Assembly (NCBI GenBank): GCA_007922225.1
Contig: ML679956.1
Coordinates: 14,109,049 to 14,173,048, forward strand
From: Emydura subglobosa
Taxonomy: Eukaryota > Chordata > Testudines > Chelidae
Direction of reading: 5' to 3'
DNA: 64,000 bases
In this document: in pieces, positions 27,101 to 36,245 of the stretch
How positions within the stretch are numbered: position 1 is the stretch's first letter
Layout: each line of letters begins with the position of its first letter
Program-made: the position numbers and the translations under genes
Notes under the pieces: model-generated
Databases searched by the model: none
Seen by the model: only the letters and a program-made list of their open reading frames with translations
What the model was told of the DNA's origin: nothing

Positions 27101-30100
27101 GCTTTGTATCTAACTAGTATATTTATAGAAAACCTTGCACATTAAACCTTATTGATCTGCAGCTCAGACATACTGTGTCTCACTGATCATAAAGTGTCCA
27201 GAATCAACACACTGAACTACTGAAGCATTCCAAACTTCCAAGCCCTTGTCCAGCAGAGGACCTGTCACTTCTCCAACTGATGGTAAATTATATAATTATA
27301 CATAATTCACACATTTTATTTTTAATTTGTATTGCCATATAAAATTACATTTTCAGTAGTGATACTATAGGTTTAACTGGAATTTCACAGTAACTATTCA
27401 CAATTCTTGTGCTTAATACACATGTGGGTAGATATTTGTTATTGGAAAGATGATTCATAAAAGATAAAGAGTTCATGTGTACTAAGTGTTATTTTCTTTC
27501 AAACTCATACTTCTATTAAATAAGCCACAAAAGGCTTGAAAGTTTCAAATGTTTATCTATATAAATATGCCTACAATAATTTTATTTGACAATACACATT
27601 CAAAACTTAAAACAGTCAATGTTTTAATGCTAATATTTGCATCTATTTGATGTTTTATCTATGTACTTTCCCAAAGTCTCAGATGTAATTTATTACATCT
27701 TTCTTGGAGTTTATTTTTAGGTTATATAGTGGTTTGATTTTATTTTTCATTTAATGAACTAAAAATATAAGCAATAGGCCCTGGGTATATTACATGGCAT
27801 TGGACGTGTTCATCGAACAGGAGCACTAGCAATGTGAAAAATGTTTCTCTGGAATCCGCACCTTGAATATACCTTGACCAAGAAATCTGGACCTGGACAA
27901 AAAATAATTGACTACCCCTGCGATGACTCTCCACCATTCCTTCCATAATAATTTCCTCAAGGTTATTTCTATCTCTACACCGAATGGTGTTGGAACTTTT
28001 CATGCTAGGCAGAATAGTTCCAAAGTGTTCTACCAGGAAATCTATAAAAAATGACCCTTCTACCCTCAGGTTTGTACCCCTTCCTGTATCTTTCACCAGG
28101 AGGAACTATTCATACATCAGAATTAGTTAGCTCCCAATAAATGTTATTTGATTTAACAAAGAAAAATTGCTCAGTGGTTTAACAAAGTACAGGCATTAAA
28201 GCCAGGGCCCAAATAACCATGGGAAGTAACACAATAATCAGTACATCACCATCAATGCCTTCAACTTAGGTAAGGAACTGGATCAGGACACCAAGAGAAC
28301 AGGACACCAGAGGGACAGAAACAGGAACACAAATGGGAGAGATGAGGATCATGAACGAGTGGAACATGGGTAAATTGTCTTCTTCACAGCACAATCTTGG
28401 TCCGATGTCTTCCGTGAACTGCGGGCATGACTGTCCCCAAGATGGACAGCCCTGAGTGCTGCCTCACACAGTCCTTATAAAGAGCCCAGTTACTAGGCAG
28501 ATTACAGGTCATGTGATCTGGATGTTTTCCTGCCACTGGCAAAACGTGCGCCAAAAAAAAAAAAAAAAAAAGAAGGGGACACAACAACTTCTGGAAACAA
28601 AATGGTTATTGCAACAAATTATCTAACAAAGGAATCAAAGTAAATAAATCCATGTCTGTTAATTTCCAACACGAAGGTTCGCTTCTCTCCAATAATATTT
28701 CTAACACAGGCATTTGTCTTTTTTTCCCCAACCAGGAGATACGCAAAAGTCTTCATCAGCACCCTATTTCAAAAGCTTCAGTTTTCTTCTTGTCAGCAGT
28801 GTTAATATCCCATGATTCACAGCTATAAGTTGCTATGAAAAAAATTAAGATTTTTCACCAGTTGCACCTTCATGCATTTCGAGATGCCACGTTTTTTCCA
28901 CAGTTCCTTAAGGAAGCCCATAGCTGAGAGAACTATGCATAGTCTTCTTTCTTTGGAACAACTTCCTTGGTTGAAAAACCATTACACGGGTGACAGAAGG
29001 GTTGAGGAGAATTCTAATATACAAACCATATGAATCTAGGCCTTTTTATTGTTAGTTCTCAGTTTAGATCCAGAACAGAGTATCCAACAACACCTTAAGC
29101 TAGTTCTACAATTTATTTAATAAACTGGGGGAGGGAGAGAATTGAAAGGGTGGAGAGGAAGAAGGTTTAAAGAACATCTGTACTGTTTCTTCCCCCATTT
29201 TCACATATTCACAAAATGGAAGCTGCAGATAAATCTTGTCATACCATGTCAGTTACAATACACAGAAATTAAATTCTCTTCTAAAGCAGTTAACTAATTC
29301 ATAGAGAATTACTCTATTCACTGTCATCATTACAAACTGATACATTTTAACTACCTCCCACTGGAAAGAGGGCAGACCTGACAGGCACAAGGGCAGAGAT
29401 GGACTCTTTTGTGAAACATTCTGATAAGTATGAACTTAGCATATCATCTCTCTTTTACAATTCTTCAACAAAAGCAAAGCCCAATATATCATTCCACTCA
29501 TAACTGGGTAGCCTTGCAGTCTGTGTAAAAGCAAAAGGAACTTCTTGAAACCTATGCTGACAAAAAAATAGCTATTGGTTTTTCACTTGCTAACTAGACA
29601 GTTGTTTAAATGTTTTCTCAAAGGCTTTCAGTATCAAAGTTTACTTGCTGGTAAAGAATTGAAGGAGCAAACAACTCTTCAAACTCCACTTTTTGCAATT
29701 CGTAAATTAGAAAAATCAGTGTCAGTTAACTTCCGCAGAAGCATTCTGGGAACCTGATCCATTTCTCCCAGTTTTATTATTTCAGCTCTTTTCTGGAGGA
29801 AGTAAGATTTTCCTTTTTTTCAAAAACGTAACAAAGCATCATCAAAGACTTGCACTTAGACATTTGTCATGTATAGAATACAAGGGGTTATTAAATTAAG
29901 CCTTTAGAATTTCTAAAAAACCTGAGTTTCCTCTGGAATGACATCAGAGGTTGGATTCCCTGAAGACCTGCCTAGACAAAACAAGCTGAGGAATTTAGCA
30001 GCCCTTTTTTGTCAGCTTTTCCCTTCCTTTCTATTGCTGATCATTTAAACTCCAGCCATGTTCTTTGATGATACAACTACCCATTCCTCTTGATTTTTAT

Positions 30101-33100
30101 TAAATTGCCCAGTCTCCTCCTAGTCCAAACTATCTGTAATCTCCACTGGTGAGGATCGTTTCTTACCAGAATGAGTTTGCATCCACTGCCACATGTTTTC
30201 TTTGCTCTGTCAAAAGAAGACACCATTGCCCACAGAAATAGTAAAAGACCTATTATCCCAATCTTGGACCACTCTACTGACATGGTCCAGTAGCTGTGGC
30301 TCAACCTCTGAAGCCAATAGAGCCCAACTTTCCAAAACCTTCATATTCCAAGAGTTAACAAATTCCATCTCTAACAAAAGAGATTTCTGTGCATGAAGCA
30401 AGCAGAGTAAGTCCTAATCCAGATTCTTTAGCGATTACTAAATCTTTCCATAACTGGTCCCATGCTGCATGAGACTCTAAATCTTATAGAAAGGCACAGA
30501 AAGCCACCATTCCCTGTAATGGTTCATCTGATTTGGTGAAAGGGTCAGTTAACAGTAAATTGAGAAGTGTTAAATTGAAAATATAGAACCTCAGAACGTT
30601 GAAGACTCAAATCTGATTGGTGGATCCATCACATAAGAGTTCTCTAAAAGGCAAATTGTCTACAGTAATTGAGGGTTCCTTAATGTCTTATAACAGTGTT
30701 TCTTAACCTTTTAAGTAGCAAGTACCCCCTAACTTCCAAAAATTTTAATAAGTACCCCAACACTCAATTTTCCACTCTGAGAAATACAGTCGTCCAGCAG
30801 TAAAGGGGGAAAAGATTGTATTTCTCGTAAAGCAGGAGAGTTCTGCAATGCTGTGTGGCTGTGGCAGATCACAAAACCCCCTTCTGTTTCTCCCCTCCTT
30901 CCTCTTCCCCTTCCTCCACGCAGGAGCAAAGGTAAACGCCAGCCAATCACTATGGCCTGATGGCAATGTCACATGGTGTTCACCTCACACAGGTGGGAAC
31001 TTGTGAGATATGAGCAGTCACAAGCAGCCCACCAGAGTGGATAGCAGCGCTCCCCATGGCTGTCCCTAGGGGGGTGCGGGCCTGGGGCAAATCAAACTGT
31101 GTGGGCCGCCTGCCTCCCAGTTGGGAGGTGGGACCAGGAGGGAAGCAGGCAGCAGTCACTTGGCTTCCCCAGAAGTCAGCAGCTGCCACTCGCCTCCCTT
31201 CACTGCGTTTTTTGCTGTGTACCCCCTGCCTGTGTCTTGTATACCTCCCCAGGGGTACACGTACCACAGGTTGAGAAACTAGGTCTTAGAACAAGGAACT
31301 GATTGCACCATCACGAAAAAAGAGTTTATAACATCAGAACACCATTTCACAGCATGAAAATGTAGGATTACTTGAATTTCCATGGAACCAGGGTTCACAC
31401 ATCATGCATTCATTTTTTTAATGTCTCAACTGAAAAGACGGCTGCAGATAATGACTCTTAATAACAGTTGCTTAGCAGGATAAGCATTCCCGCACACTGA
31501 TTATCGCATCACCTCAAGCAATGCAGTAGTTAAGGCTGTCTCTGTTTCTATTACAAAATCTTGTTCTAATTTATCTGCAGTAAAGATGGACACCTGTGAG
31601 TCTCAGTCCAAAAGTAAAGTGTTTAGTCTTCCATTATGAGAAAAACTGGTCAAGCAATTGTTAAACTAGTTTTCCTAGAAAAGTATCAGTTCCCCAGTTG
31701 CTTTAAATACTTCCTATGGAAGGCTAGAATATAGATAATCCCCGAGTAAATTTCTGCTCAGTTTTTCTTCACCATTAAAGCCAGCTAGGATATTTAAATA
31801 AAAGTTAAAATTGTGGCATATTCTAAAGGGACAGGTCTCTGTAATCATGAAATAACATTATAACAAAAATTCAATTTGAGGGCCTGCATGTAGCACAAAT
31901 CACTAAGGGCATGTCTACACAGCATAGCAAAGCTTGCCAGAGGAGTGTGATCTGTAAAGCATACTAACATGTAGCAATCTATACGCTCCATGTAGACCTA
32001 GCTGGAGTGGTCTAACAGGTACCTAGTTCATGTTAATGAAGTCCTATTTGAAACAGAAGGGTCCACACAAGGCAGTTACAGCACAATATGTTAGAACGTT
32101 TTACAGATCACACCCCTTGTGGGCTTTGCCAGTGCATGAAGACAAGCCCTAAGCAAAAGAAGTTTAGTGAAGCCTGAACAAGATTCCTACTGGAAAGAGC
32201 TTTATGTTTGAGACAAGTAATTTAAAACGTGGATATTTGTATTTGTTTTTTAAACATTGTACATATTCTCTGTAATGTTTTCTTAAAATATTGCTGAATT
32301 CTGGCTCTTGCTTATCCACATTGGCCCTTCTTACCTCTATCTATCTAGCATGTTCTACATCAGCTTACAAGGATACTCCCTGACATACCCTGCCACCATT
32401 CACTCCTTTTTAAAAACATGGATTTGTTGCCTTAGCTATTCTCAACCGTCTAGGTATCACACAATTAGATTGCCTAAGACATTTACTTGCCACACACAAT
32501 GGAGGAAATACGACTGCTATCTGGACATCCAGAGATCCAAAGACACTGAAGACATGAATTTGAGTTTAATAAACAGCAGGCATACTCTCCCTCATATTAG
32601 GAAACTGATAGCATCATCACTGTTTTTTCTGTTTCCCCCATTCTACGAATGTCACTTCTATGTTACCTGAGTTAAGTCTCAGCCAGTAAACTCTGCAAGT
32701 ACCAACTGTGGCCAGACACTGGATTTGTGAAAACTGCACAGTTAAAATCCAGTGCAACGGAGACAGAGCTGAATGTCAGCTGCATACTGACTCTACCAAA
32801 GCATACAATGCCTCGTATGCACATTGAAGAGTTGATACAACAGACCCTTGTGGAATACCATGAGAGTACCGCTTAGGTAGATGAGCAACTGTCTATTACT
32901 ACTCTCTGGCATCTCTCAAACTAAAAATAAGAAGGGAAGACTCATAGTTTATTTCACACTATCCAAACACATCTCTGTTATGACAAATTTTAATGTATTT
33001 ACTTGAACAAAAAAAATATAGCACACTGCCTAAGTATAATATGCATAACATATCACTCGAAGACCCTTCCAATATCTAAGAAGAAAAACAAGAAAGTAGG

Positions 33101-35632
33101 ACTTGTAGCCTTCAATGAAAGTTCAAACTAATCTATTCAGTGAAGTGTTCTAATAGATTGCACAAGCACTACTCAGCATGCATAACTTCCCAGTTGTAAA
33201 TTAAAATTGGTATATGAATTCTGTGGGTGGCGTGACTTTAACAGAATGGAAGCTGAAGGTCTAAGACTGTATTGCCAGTTCCAACAGCATTATAATTCTG
33301 AATAAAGTTATCTTTCATAACTAGAGCTTGTCAGAAAACAGGTTTATCTCCCTGTGGAAAATGTCAACAAAATGTCATTTTTGTTTAAGTATTCCATGGA
33401 AATTTTTGACTTTTTAAATGAAATATCAAAAACTTAAAAGATTCAGTTCAAATTGACACTGCAATGTCTCAGTTTGGAGTTACAGTTTGTGGACCTTATG
33501 TTCCCATTTTCTTCTCTATGGGCTGGGCTCCCTGGCTGCACTACATTTTCCATGATGCACCACTTTCCTCCCTCAGGAATATTACAAGAGTTCCTGGCCA
33601 TGATGCATCATAGGATATGTAGTGCAGACAGTGAACACAGCCCCTACTGGACAATGGGAACATAAGGCACCTGACTATAACTCCTGTGAGGCACTATGGT
33701 ACTATTTTGAATAGAAACTTTTCTGTTTCTGAGTATTCAGTTTCTCAAAGTAGTAACATTTTCCAGATAAAGCAGACACTTTTCACAAAAAATTTCATTT
33801 ATTTAAAACGCCACATTTCTGTGGAAACTGTTTCAATAAAATTTTTTTCAACCAGCCCTATTCATAACTCACCCCGTTGTGGACAAATATTGCACAGTAC
33901 AGGATCGTATGTACAATAGTATGTATGATAACTAACTTGTATTTGGTCAAGTTGATAGAAAGGAAAAGGCTGCTTTAGGAAGTTAAGGCAAAACAAAGTC
34001 CTCACTTTAAAACTTTTTCTTCAAAGTCTGAATTTCAAGGTTCTCCTGTTATTTAAGAGCGTACATCCTTATAAAAATGCGCAAGACAACTTGGGTACAC
34101 ATCTATCACCCAGCTGCCCATTTTTTTGTTTTATGTTACAATAAACACACAGCAAAATTCCTCTCTGGAATCACACAGTGAGAAAGACAGCTTGCCCTAT
34201 CTTTTTCAGAGGCTACGGATAGCCAATTCAGCACTGAGTGCAAAACAAGGCAGTGCTCAGGACTGTTTTAACTTACGCTCTCCTGCACAGGCCCTAATGG
34301 ACCACTGCAGCACAGAATTACCAGGGGCATAAGAACACCTTGGCCGTTTCCCCTGCTACACTGCCTGAGCCCCATCCTGCTGGAGCAAAGGGTCCGCAAA
34401 GCTAATTAGGCTTTTTTGGACCATGGGTGTTCTTTAGGGGGCCTGTCCAGTGGAAAGGCAACTGTCAATGAGGACTTAATTTTTTTTTGGAGGGGGAAAA
34501 GGGGACAGGGGATTGGGTGTGGAGGAGGAGTTTTACTCGCTGAAGGATAGAAATTCATTGTAATAGTATTACTTCGTACATCATCTTTTTTTTGTAGGGG
34601 GAATGAAGGTGGTCCTTGGTCTGACATCCAAACTGTGACCAGTGCTGAGTCTGCTTAGTTTCAGAGGCCATACTAAACTTTCAAAAAGCAATACCTTTTT
34701 AGCCTTCCAATTCTGCACTCCCTAATTTAGGGAATTAAAGTCAACATTTTTCATGGATTTTTTTATTTTATTTTTTTAGTAAACATGTATTGAAATGCTT
34801 CTTAAAACTTTTGAGTTAATGTTTCTCCACGTTACACACAGCCAGCTTAGGGAATTCATTTCTGTAGGAGACCACTGAATTGAAAGCCATGGATAGATTT
34901 GCAGAACTAGTATATTAGCGTATGAGCAGCAACGCAGTCATGCGAATGGAGATGGCGGGCTCACCAGACCCCATTCTTCCAAGCATACTGTGCAGGGCTC
35001 AGGGTGAGCATCCCACAGGAAAACCTGTCCACAGAGCAGGACACAGTGTGCTTCCCGCAGCAACTTGTCCCAGGCATCGCCAAAGACAGGTCATTCCCCA
35101 CATGGCACCGTTCCCAGGGTCCCACACAATTGCCCCAGGCACCTGCCACTCAGGGGCAGAGCAGGCCCGGCAACCCCCCGCGGGAGCCCGGCAACCCCCA
35201 CCCCAGGCACCAGCACATGCAGAGGAGCCAAGGTGCAGCGGGACCCCAACAGCCGCGTCCCCCCACCCACGAGAGAGACACGAGTGGCACCAGGCAGCCG
35301 AAGCAGGGACTGAGGGTCAGGCAGGACCCCGACGCAGAGCCCCGCCACTGAGGGGCTGCCCGCCCTACTTCACCGGCCCCTCCCAGTTCCAGGCGGCGGC
35401 GGGACACACCGCACCGCACAGCACAGCACAGCAGGCCCGTCCCGGAACCCGCGGGGCGGAAAGAGCCGCGGTGGCTGTCGCTATTGCTTTACATCCCCCC
35501 GCTAGTCTCCGGCGCTGTCCCCACAGCGAGGCTGTGACGGTATCCCTGCGCGGAGAGGGGTGAGGCCCCGAACAAAGAGACCTGGAGAGCGGGGCGCTCT
35601 TCGTACTCACCGCCCGCCTTGTCCGCTGCCAT
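4032..35632 (-). CDS. CNOT10: CNOT10, CCR4-NOT complex subunit 10 (exons 1-12, 3' part off window)
   Basis: CNOT10 is a non-catalytic TPR-repeat subunit of the CCR4-NOT complex, which shortens mRNA poly(A) tails and represses translation in the cytoplasm. It pairs with CNOT11 on the N-terminal part of the CNOT1 scaffold. Twelve coding exons on the minus strand were placed by reading exon peptides and checking splice sites. They run from 35632-35611 (exon 1) to 4208-4032 (exon 12). Their lengths sum to 1511 nt, or 503 codons plus 2 nt, and every junction keeps frame. Human CNOT10 is about 744 residues, so roughly the last third lies left of the window. TPR-like helices are spread through exons 3-5 and 7-12. 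The acidic, Gln/Asn-rich tail of exon 12 matches the linker in the human protein. No stop or frameshift is seen, so this looks like a working gene. The promoter is a CpG island without a TATA box. Confidence 0.97.
4209..5173. other. CNOT10 intron 11
   Basis: No gene was recognised. Around 4975-5085 there is sequence resembling the old sauropsid repeat also seen at 14185-14400 (AGTCCCATATAAATCAATG, then ACTCACATGAGTAAAG). Confidence 0.5.
5174..5295 (-). CDS. CNOT10: CNOT10 exon 11
   Basis: This is a 122-nt exon with acceptor CCTTTAG and donor GTGAGT. It reads [20 protein letters not shown], then [20 protein letters not shown]. It matches the conserved block before the next TPR unit. It ends in phase 2 (AA of an Asn codon). 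Confidence 0.94.
6995..7450 (+). repeat. Ancient MIR/L2-like repeat split by another old repeat
   Basis: Positions 7060-7115 (TATCATCCCCATTTTCCAGC, then AACAGATACACAGAGATATTAAG) and 7320-7430 (AAACTTGCCTAACATCAGACA, then TCTTAACCATGAGACCATCC) are the two halves of the well-known amniote repeat tail. That repeat's consensus runs from a 'cccattttacagatgggg' block through 'cttgcccaaggtcac' to 'taaccactgggccatc'. Between them, 7118-7262 looks like a separate old repeat with a 'cattgacttca' core. Limits are approximate. Confidence 0.6.
8060..8720. repeat. Pyrimidine-rich, C-rich dispersed repeat
   Basis: The stretch is dominated by CCCAGTC/CCTTCTCTCC-like units. Several overlapping open frames on both strands come from this skewed composition, and none resembles a known protein. 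The pattern resembles a common turtle interspersed repeat, from recall only. Confidence 0.45.
9216..9300 (+). repeat. Old interspersed repeat fragment
   Basis: AGGGCCCCATTGGGCTAGG, then GCTTTACAGACAG and ACAAGGTCCAATCCCAAAAG, resembles a widespread amniote repeat ('ggccccattgtgctaggtgctgtacaaac'). A related end appears in reverse order at 52910-52985. Confidence 0.5.
9935..10170 (+). repeat. Sauropsid interspersed repeat tail (CR1-like or SINE)
   Basis: CAGAGACAGGACACTGGACT, then AGATGGACCACCAGTCTGATG and CAACTCCTATG, matches the familiar 'gacaggatactgggctagatggacc...ctgacccagtatggc' tail. That tail is abundant in turtles and crocodilians. I cannot tell CR1 from SINE here. Confidence 0.6.
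11385..11587 (-). CDS. CNOT10: CNOT10 exon 10
   Basis: This is a 203-nt exon and the longest of those in view. It reads [20 protein letters not shown], then [20 protein letters not shown], then [18 protein letters not shown]. The donor is GTAAGT. Two consecutive TPR units can be read. It ends in phase 0. Confidence 0.97.
12703..12852 (-). CDS. CNOT10: CNOT10 exon 9
   Basis: This is a 150-nt exon with acceptor TTCTCTCAG and donor GTAAGG. It reads [20 protein letters not shown], then [20 protein letters not shown]. The [29 protein letters not shown] pattern is a classic TPR motif. It ends in phase 1. Confidence 0.95.
14185..14400. repeat. Old palindromic sauropsid repeat next to CNOT10 exon 8
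   Basis: The left arm near 14189-14215 (CTTGCAAGCACTTACACACA) is roughly inverted at 14361-14396 (GTATGTGCGTAAGTGGTTGC). In the middle is TCATTGAACTCAATGAGAG. The same pattern ('cctgcaaacacttatgcac...cccattgaagtcaatggga') is common in amniote genomes. Confidence 0.6.
14419..14536 (-). CDS. CNOT10: CNOT10 exon 8
   Basis: This is a 118-nt exon with acceptor TTCTTCACAG and donor GTAAAA. It reads [20 protein letters not shown], then [19 protein letters not shown], a TPR unit. It ends in phase 1. An old palindromic repeat (14185-14400) lies only about 20 bases past its donor. Confidence 0.95.
15425..15508 (-). CDS. CNOT10: CNOT10 exon 7
   Basis: This is an 84-nt, 28-codon exon with acceptor TTTAACAG and donor GTAAGC. 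It reads [20 protein letters not shown] and ends SVMNTAGN. It has no methionine-led long frame, so it is only found by homology. It is symmetrical (phase 0 at both ends). Confidence 0.94.
15915..16015 (+). repeat. Old palindromic repeat fragment
   Basis: GGCAGATCCTCAGCTGGTAT, followed by CACAGCTCCACTGATTTCAATGG, matches the widespread 'agatcctcagctggtgtaaat...ccattgaagtcaatgg' repeat. Similar fragments appear at about 43050 and 54410-54500. Confidence 0.55.
16307..16393 (-). CDS. CNOT10: CNOT10 exon 6
   Basis: This is an 87-nt, 29-codon exon with acceptor CTGTTCAG and donor GTGGGA. It reads [20 protein letters not shown] and ends AAKSKIHQ. It completes the Asn-rich linker and enters the next helix. 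It keeps frame on both sides, so skipping it would leave the frame intact. Confidence 0.94.
17407..17546 (-). CDS. CNOT10: CNOT10 exon 5
   Basis: This is a 140-nt exon with acceptor TTATGTAG and donor GTGAGC. It reads [20 protein letters not shown], then [16 protein letters not shown]. It carries a TPR helix pair followed by the start of an Asn/Lys-rich linker. The linker is slightly shorter than in human. Confidence 0.94.
18050..18153. repeat. (CA)n microsatellite with an assembly gap
   Basis: A pure CA run fills the interval, with ten Ns at 18097-18106. It lies in CNOT10 intron 4. The Ns show that the true repeat length is unknown. The translated Thr-His repeat here is not a protein. Confidence 0.97.
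18774..18924 (-). CDS. CNOT10: CNOT10 exon 4
   Basis: This is a 151-nt exon with acceptor TTTTTTGTAG and donor GTATTT. It reads [20 protein letters not shown], then [19 protein letters not shown], a TPR unit. It ends in phase 1, completed by the AA that opens exon 5 to give Glu. Confidence 0.94.
19287..19448 (-). CDS. CNOT10: CNOT10 exon 3
   Basis: This is a 162-nt, 54-codon exon. It reads [15 protein letters not shown], then [16 protein letters not shown], and ends NQLKNQ before the donor GTAATG. It covers the first TPR-like helical pair. The donor is weaker than the others in the gene but matches the expected boundary. Confidence 0.95.
19449..21931. other. CNOT10 intron 2
   Basis: No exon of another gene was recognised. 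A 138-codon minus-strand open frame at 20709-20293 begins with a signal-peptide-like hydrophobic stretch, but matches nothing I know and has no splice or domain support. Confidence 0.5.
21932..22026 (-). CDS. CNOT10: CNOT10 exon 2
   Basis: This is a 95-nt exon. The acceptor is TTTTGCAG and the donor GTAAGA. It reads DQGTEKHEG, then [20 protein letters not shown], closely matching the disordered N-terminus and first helix of CNOT10. It ends in phase 0. Confidence 0.95.
23260..23398. repeat. Palindromic short element with 17-bp perfect arms
   Basis: TCTACACTGCAATTAAA at 23294-23310 is perfectly inverted at 23371-23387. The segment between them is rich in CAGCTGG/GAGCCCTGG. The outer TGTAGACATACCCCTAA resembles the terminal repeats of the short-element family at 2804, 41513 and 56912. 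Confidence 0.65.
24890..26510 (+). pseudogene. hAT transposase pseudogene (ZBED5/GTF2IRD2-type)
   Basis: In order the plus strand shows four blocks. A partial BED-type finger ([25 protein letters not shown], 24890-24960) comes first. The catalytic-core lead-in [14 protein letters not shown] follows near 25262-25310, then [15 protein letters not shown] near 25443-25490. A hAT dimerisation block, ESAFSTVN then [18 protein letters not shown], closes the set near 26370-26490. This order matches domesticated and free hAT proteins such as ZBED5 and GTF2IRD2. Many stops and frame shifts make a working protein impossible. It lies antisense to CNOT10 within intron 1. Confidence 0.85.
26600..27230 (+). 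mobile_element. Possible solo-LTR-like insertion inside the hAT element
   Basis: This segment follows the transposase C-terminus and interrupts the hAT 3' region. It has promoter-like GGGTATAAGTAGTCACC (about 26897), a later CATTAAACCTTATTG near 27140 that could act as a polyadenylation site, and no coding. I could not find TG/CA ends with a target duplication, so both the limits and the class are uncertain. Confidence 0.35.
28550..28572. repeat. Poly-A run
   Basis: About 19 As at 28554-28572 follow GTGCGCC. This could be the tail of a retroposed sequence lying to the left (28200-28550), but no source transcript was recognised. Confidence 0.6.
28700..28960 (-). mobile_element. LINE RT C-terminal fragment (L2/RTE-like)
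   Basis: On the minus strand the sequence reads approximately [19 protein letters not shown], then TEAFEIGC and LRISW. This is the end of the thumb region of LINE reverse transcriptases (known pattern 'YGCETWTL...KRLEAFEMWC..RILRISW'). Stops are present and both ends are truncated. Confidence 0.7.
29900..30540 (-). other. Possible gag-like remnant of a retroelement
   Basis: On the minus strand a degenerate reading frame is seen with [17 protein letters not shown] near 30460-30410. Mixed frames continue down to about 29990. It reads like old coding sequence of a retroelement rather than random AT-rich DNA, but no family could be fixed. Confidence 0.3.
30694..31283. mobile_element. hAT-type non-autonomous element with 8-bp TSD
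   Basis: The left end is CAGTGTTTCTTAACC and the right end is the complement of CCTAGTTTCTCAACC. Flanks are TCTTATAA (30686-30693) and TCTTAGAA (31284-31291 by phase), an 8-bp duplication with one mismatch. CAGTGTTTCTCAA-type ends are well known from vertebrate hAT elements. GTACCCCC repeats sit near both ends. The interior (30800-31240) is GC-rich and non-coding. Confidence 0.8.
31903..32152. mobile_element. Short non-autonomous element, AGGGC-TGTCTACAC family
   Basis: The left end is CTAAGGGCATGTCTACAC. The right end GACAAGCCCTAAG is its approximate complement. The element is about 250 bp with no coding, and belongs to the same family as the elements at 2804, 41513 and 56912. No target duplication was seen. 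Confidence 0.7.
33322..33860. mobile_element. hAT-type non-autonomous element with perfect 8-bp TSD
   Basis: The ends are TAGAGCTTGTCAGAAAA and the complement of TAGGGCTGGTTGAAAAA (about 13 of 17 positions agree). They are flanked by a perfect duplication TTCATAAC at 33314-33321 and 33861-33868. The 539-bp interior includes AT-rich ends and a moderately GC-rich centre without coding. Confidence 0.85.
35611..35632 (-). CDS. CNOT10: CNOT10 exon 1 (coding part)
   Basis: The start codon lies at 35632-35630 and encodes MAADKAG plus one base. The donor GTGAGTA follows at 35610. The sequence matches the known MAADK start of CNOT10. The ATG has GCGGCC just upstream and a G is not present at +4 of the strongest consensus beyond GCA, which still gives a good Kozak context. 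The exon ends in phase 1. Confidence 0.93.
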
Positions 35633-35775
35633 GGCCGCTCCCCTCACGCGAGGCTGCCGAGAGATCCGAGACCGCTGAGGCGGCGCCGCGAGCGCGCTGA
35701 GAGACTAAACAACCGCCGCTCTCCCTCCCTGGGACTCTGGGCTGCCCAGTCGCAAAACGTTCAATTGTAACGGGG

Positions 35776-35957
35776 CCAATCAACGTCGCTGCATTCACGC
35801 ATGCTCTCTTCTACCGGAAGTAGCGACTCTCTCCGCTGACACGTGACCGGACGTTGAATTATGCCACATGACCGGAAGAAGTGTGGCGGGACTCGCCTGT
35901 GCATGTTACGAGACAGGAAGTGACATGCGCACACCCCTCTTGTTACGTCATATGACG
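35776..35957. promoter_or_regulatory. Cluster of promoter motifs between the two divergent starts
   Basis: Motifs seen are CCAAT (35776-35780), ETS-type ACCGGAAG (35813-35820 and again 35871-35878), an E-box CACGTG inside GACACGTGACC (35840-35845), AGGAAGTG (about 35915-35922), a CATGCGCA half-site of NRF1 type (about 35924) and CRE-like TTACGTCA (35943-35950) followed by TGACG. ETS, CRE, NRF1 and CCAAT sites are typical of housekeeping bidirectional promoters. Binding is inferred from motifs only. Confidence 0.6.
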
Positions 35958-36245
35958 CTACTGCTGCTCCTCCTCCGCCAAACAACGTGCGTCATTAATT
36001 ATGCAAAATGAGTGACGAAAGCACAGAAACAAAAACACACGTGCTGCTTCTCCACACGTGCCCACACGCTGCCTTACGCCTGCCTGGGGCTCCGCCAGTC
36101 CACACAAGCCGAGCCCGCCGGCCTGCCTCCAAGAGAGCGAGCACGCGACTAACCAGGCTGGGTGAGAGCGCGCGGGCACCGCCACCGACCCCTACCCGGC
36201 CCGGGGTTACGCTCTCCAGTGTCCGGACCCCAGAGAGCCCGCATA

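Larger units (their letters stand above)
24072..27920 (+). mobile_element. Near full-length hAT (Charlie/ZBED-like) DNA transposon, decayed
   Basis: The ends are CAGGGGTAGTCAAT (24072) and its exact complement ending at 27920, the typical terminal repeat of vertebrate hAT-Charlie-type elements. The match continues loosely for about 40 bases. Transposase sequence lies between them on the plus strand, broken by stops and frameshifts. No clean 8-bp duplication was found (CCCTAATA versus CGATGACT), so the flanks have mutated or an end has been rearranged. About 26600-27200 looks like a later insertion with LTR-like character. Confidence 0.85.
22027..35610. other. CNOT10 intron 1, 13.6 kb, transposon-rich
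   Basis: This large first intron holds an almost full-length hAT element (24072-27920), a LINE fragment (28700-28960), three short hAT-type elements (30694-31283, 31903-32152, 33322-33860) and a palindromic repeat (23260-23398). No host exon was recognised in it. Confidence 0.7.

Noticed and set aside
34922..35563. 213-codon plus-strand open frame
   Set aside because: It lies in the CpG island with frames open on both strands, is rich in Pro, Ala, His and Arg from composition, and shows no domain or splice support.
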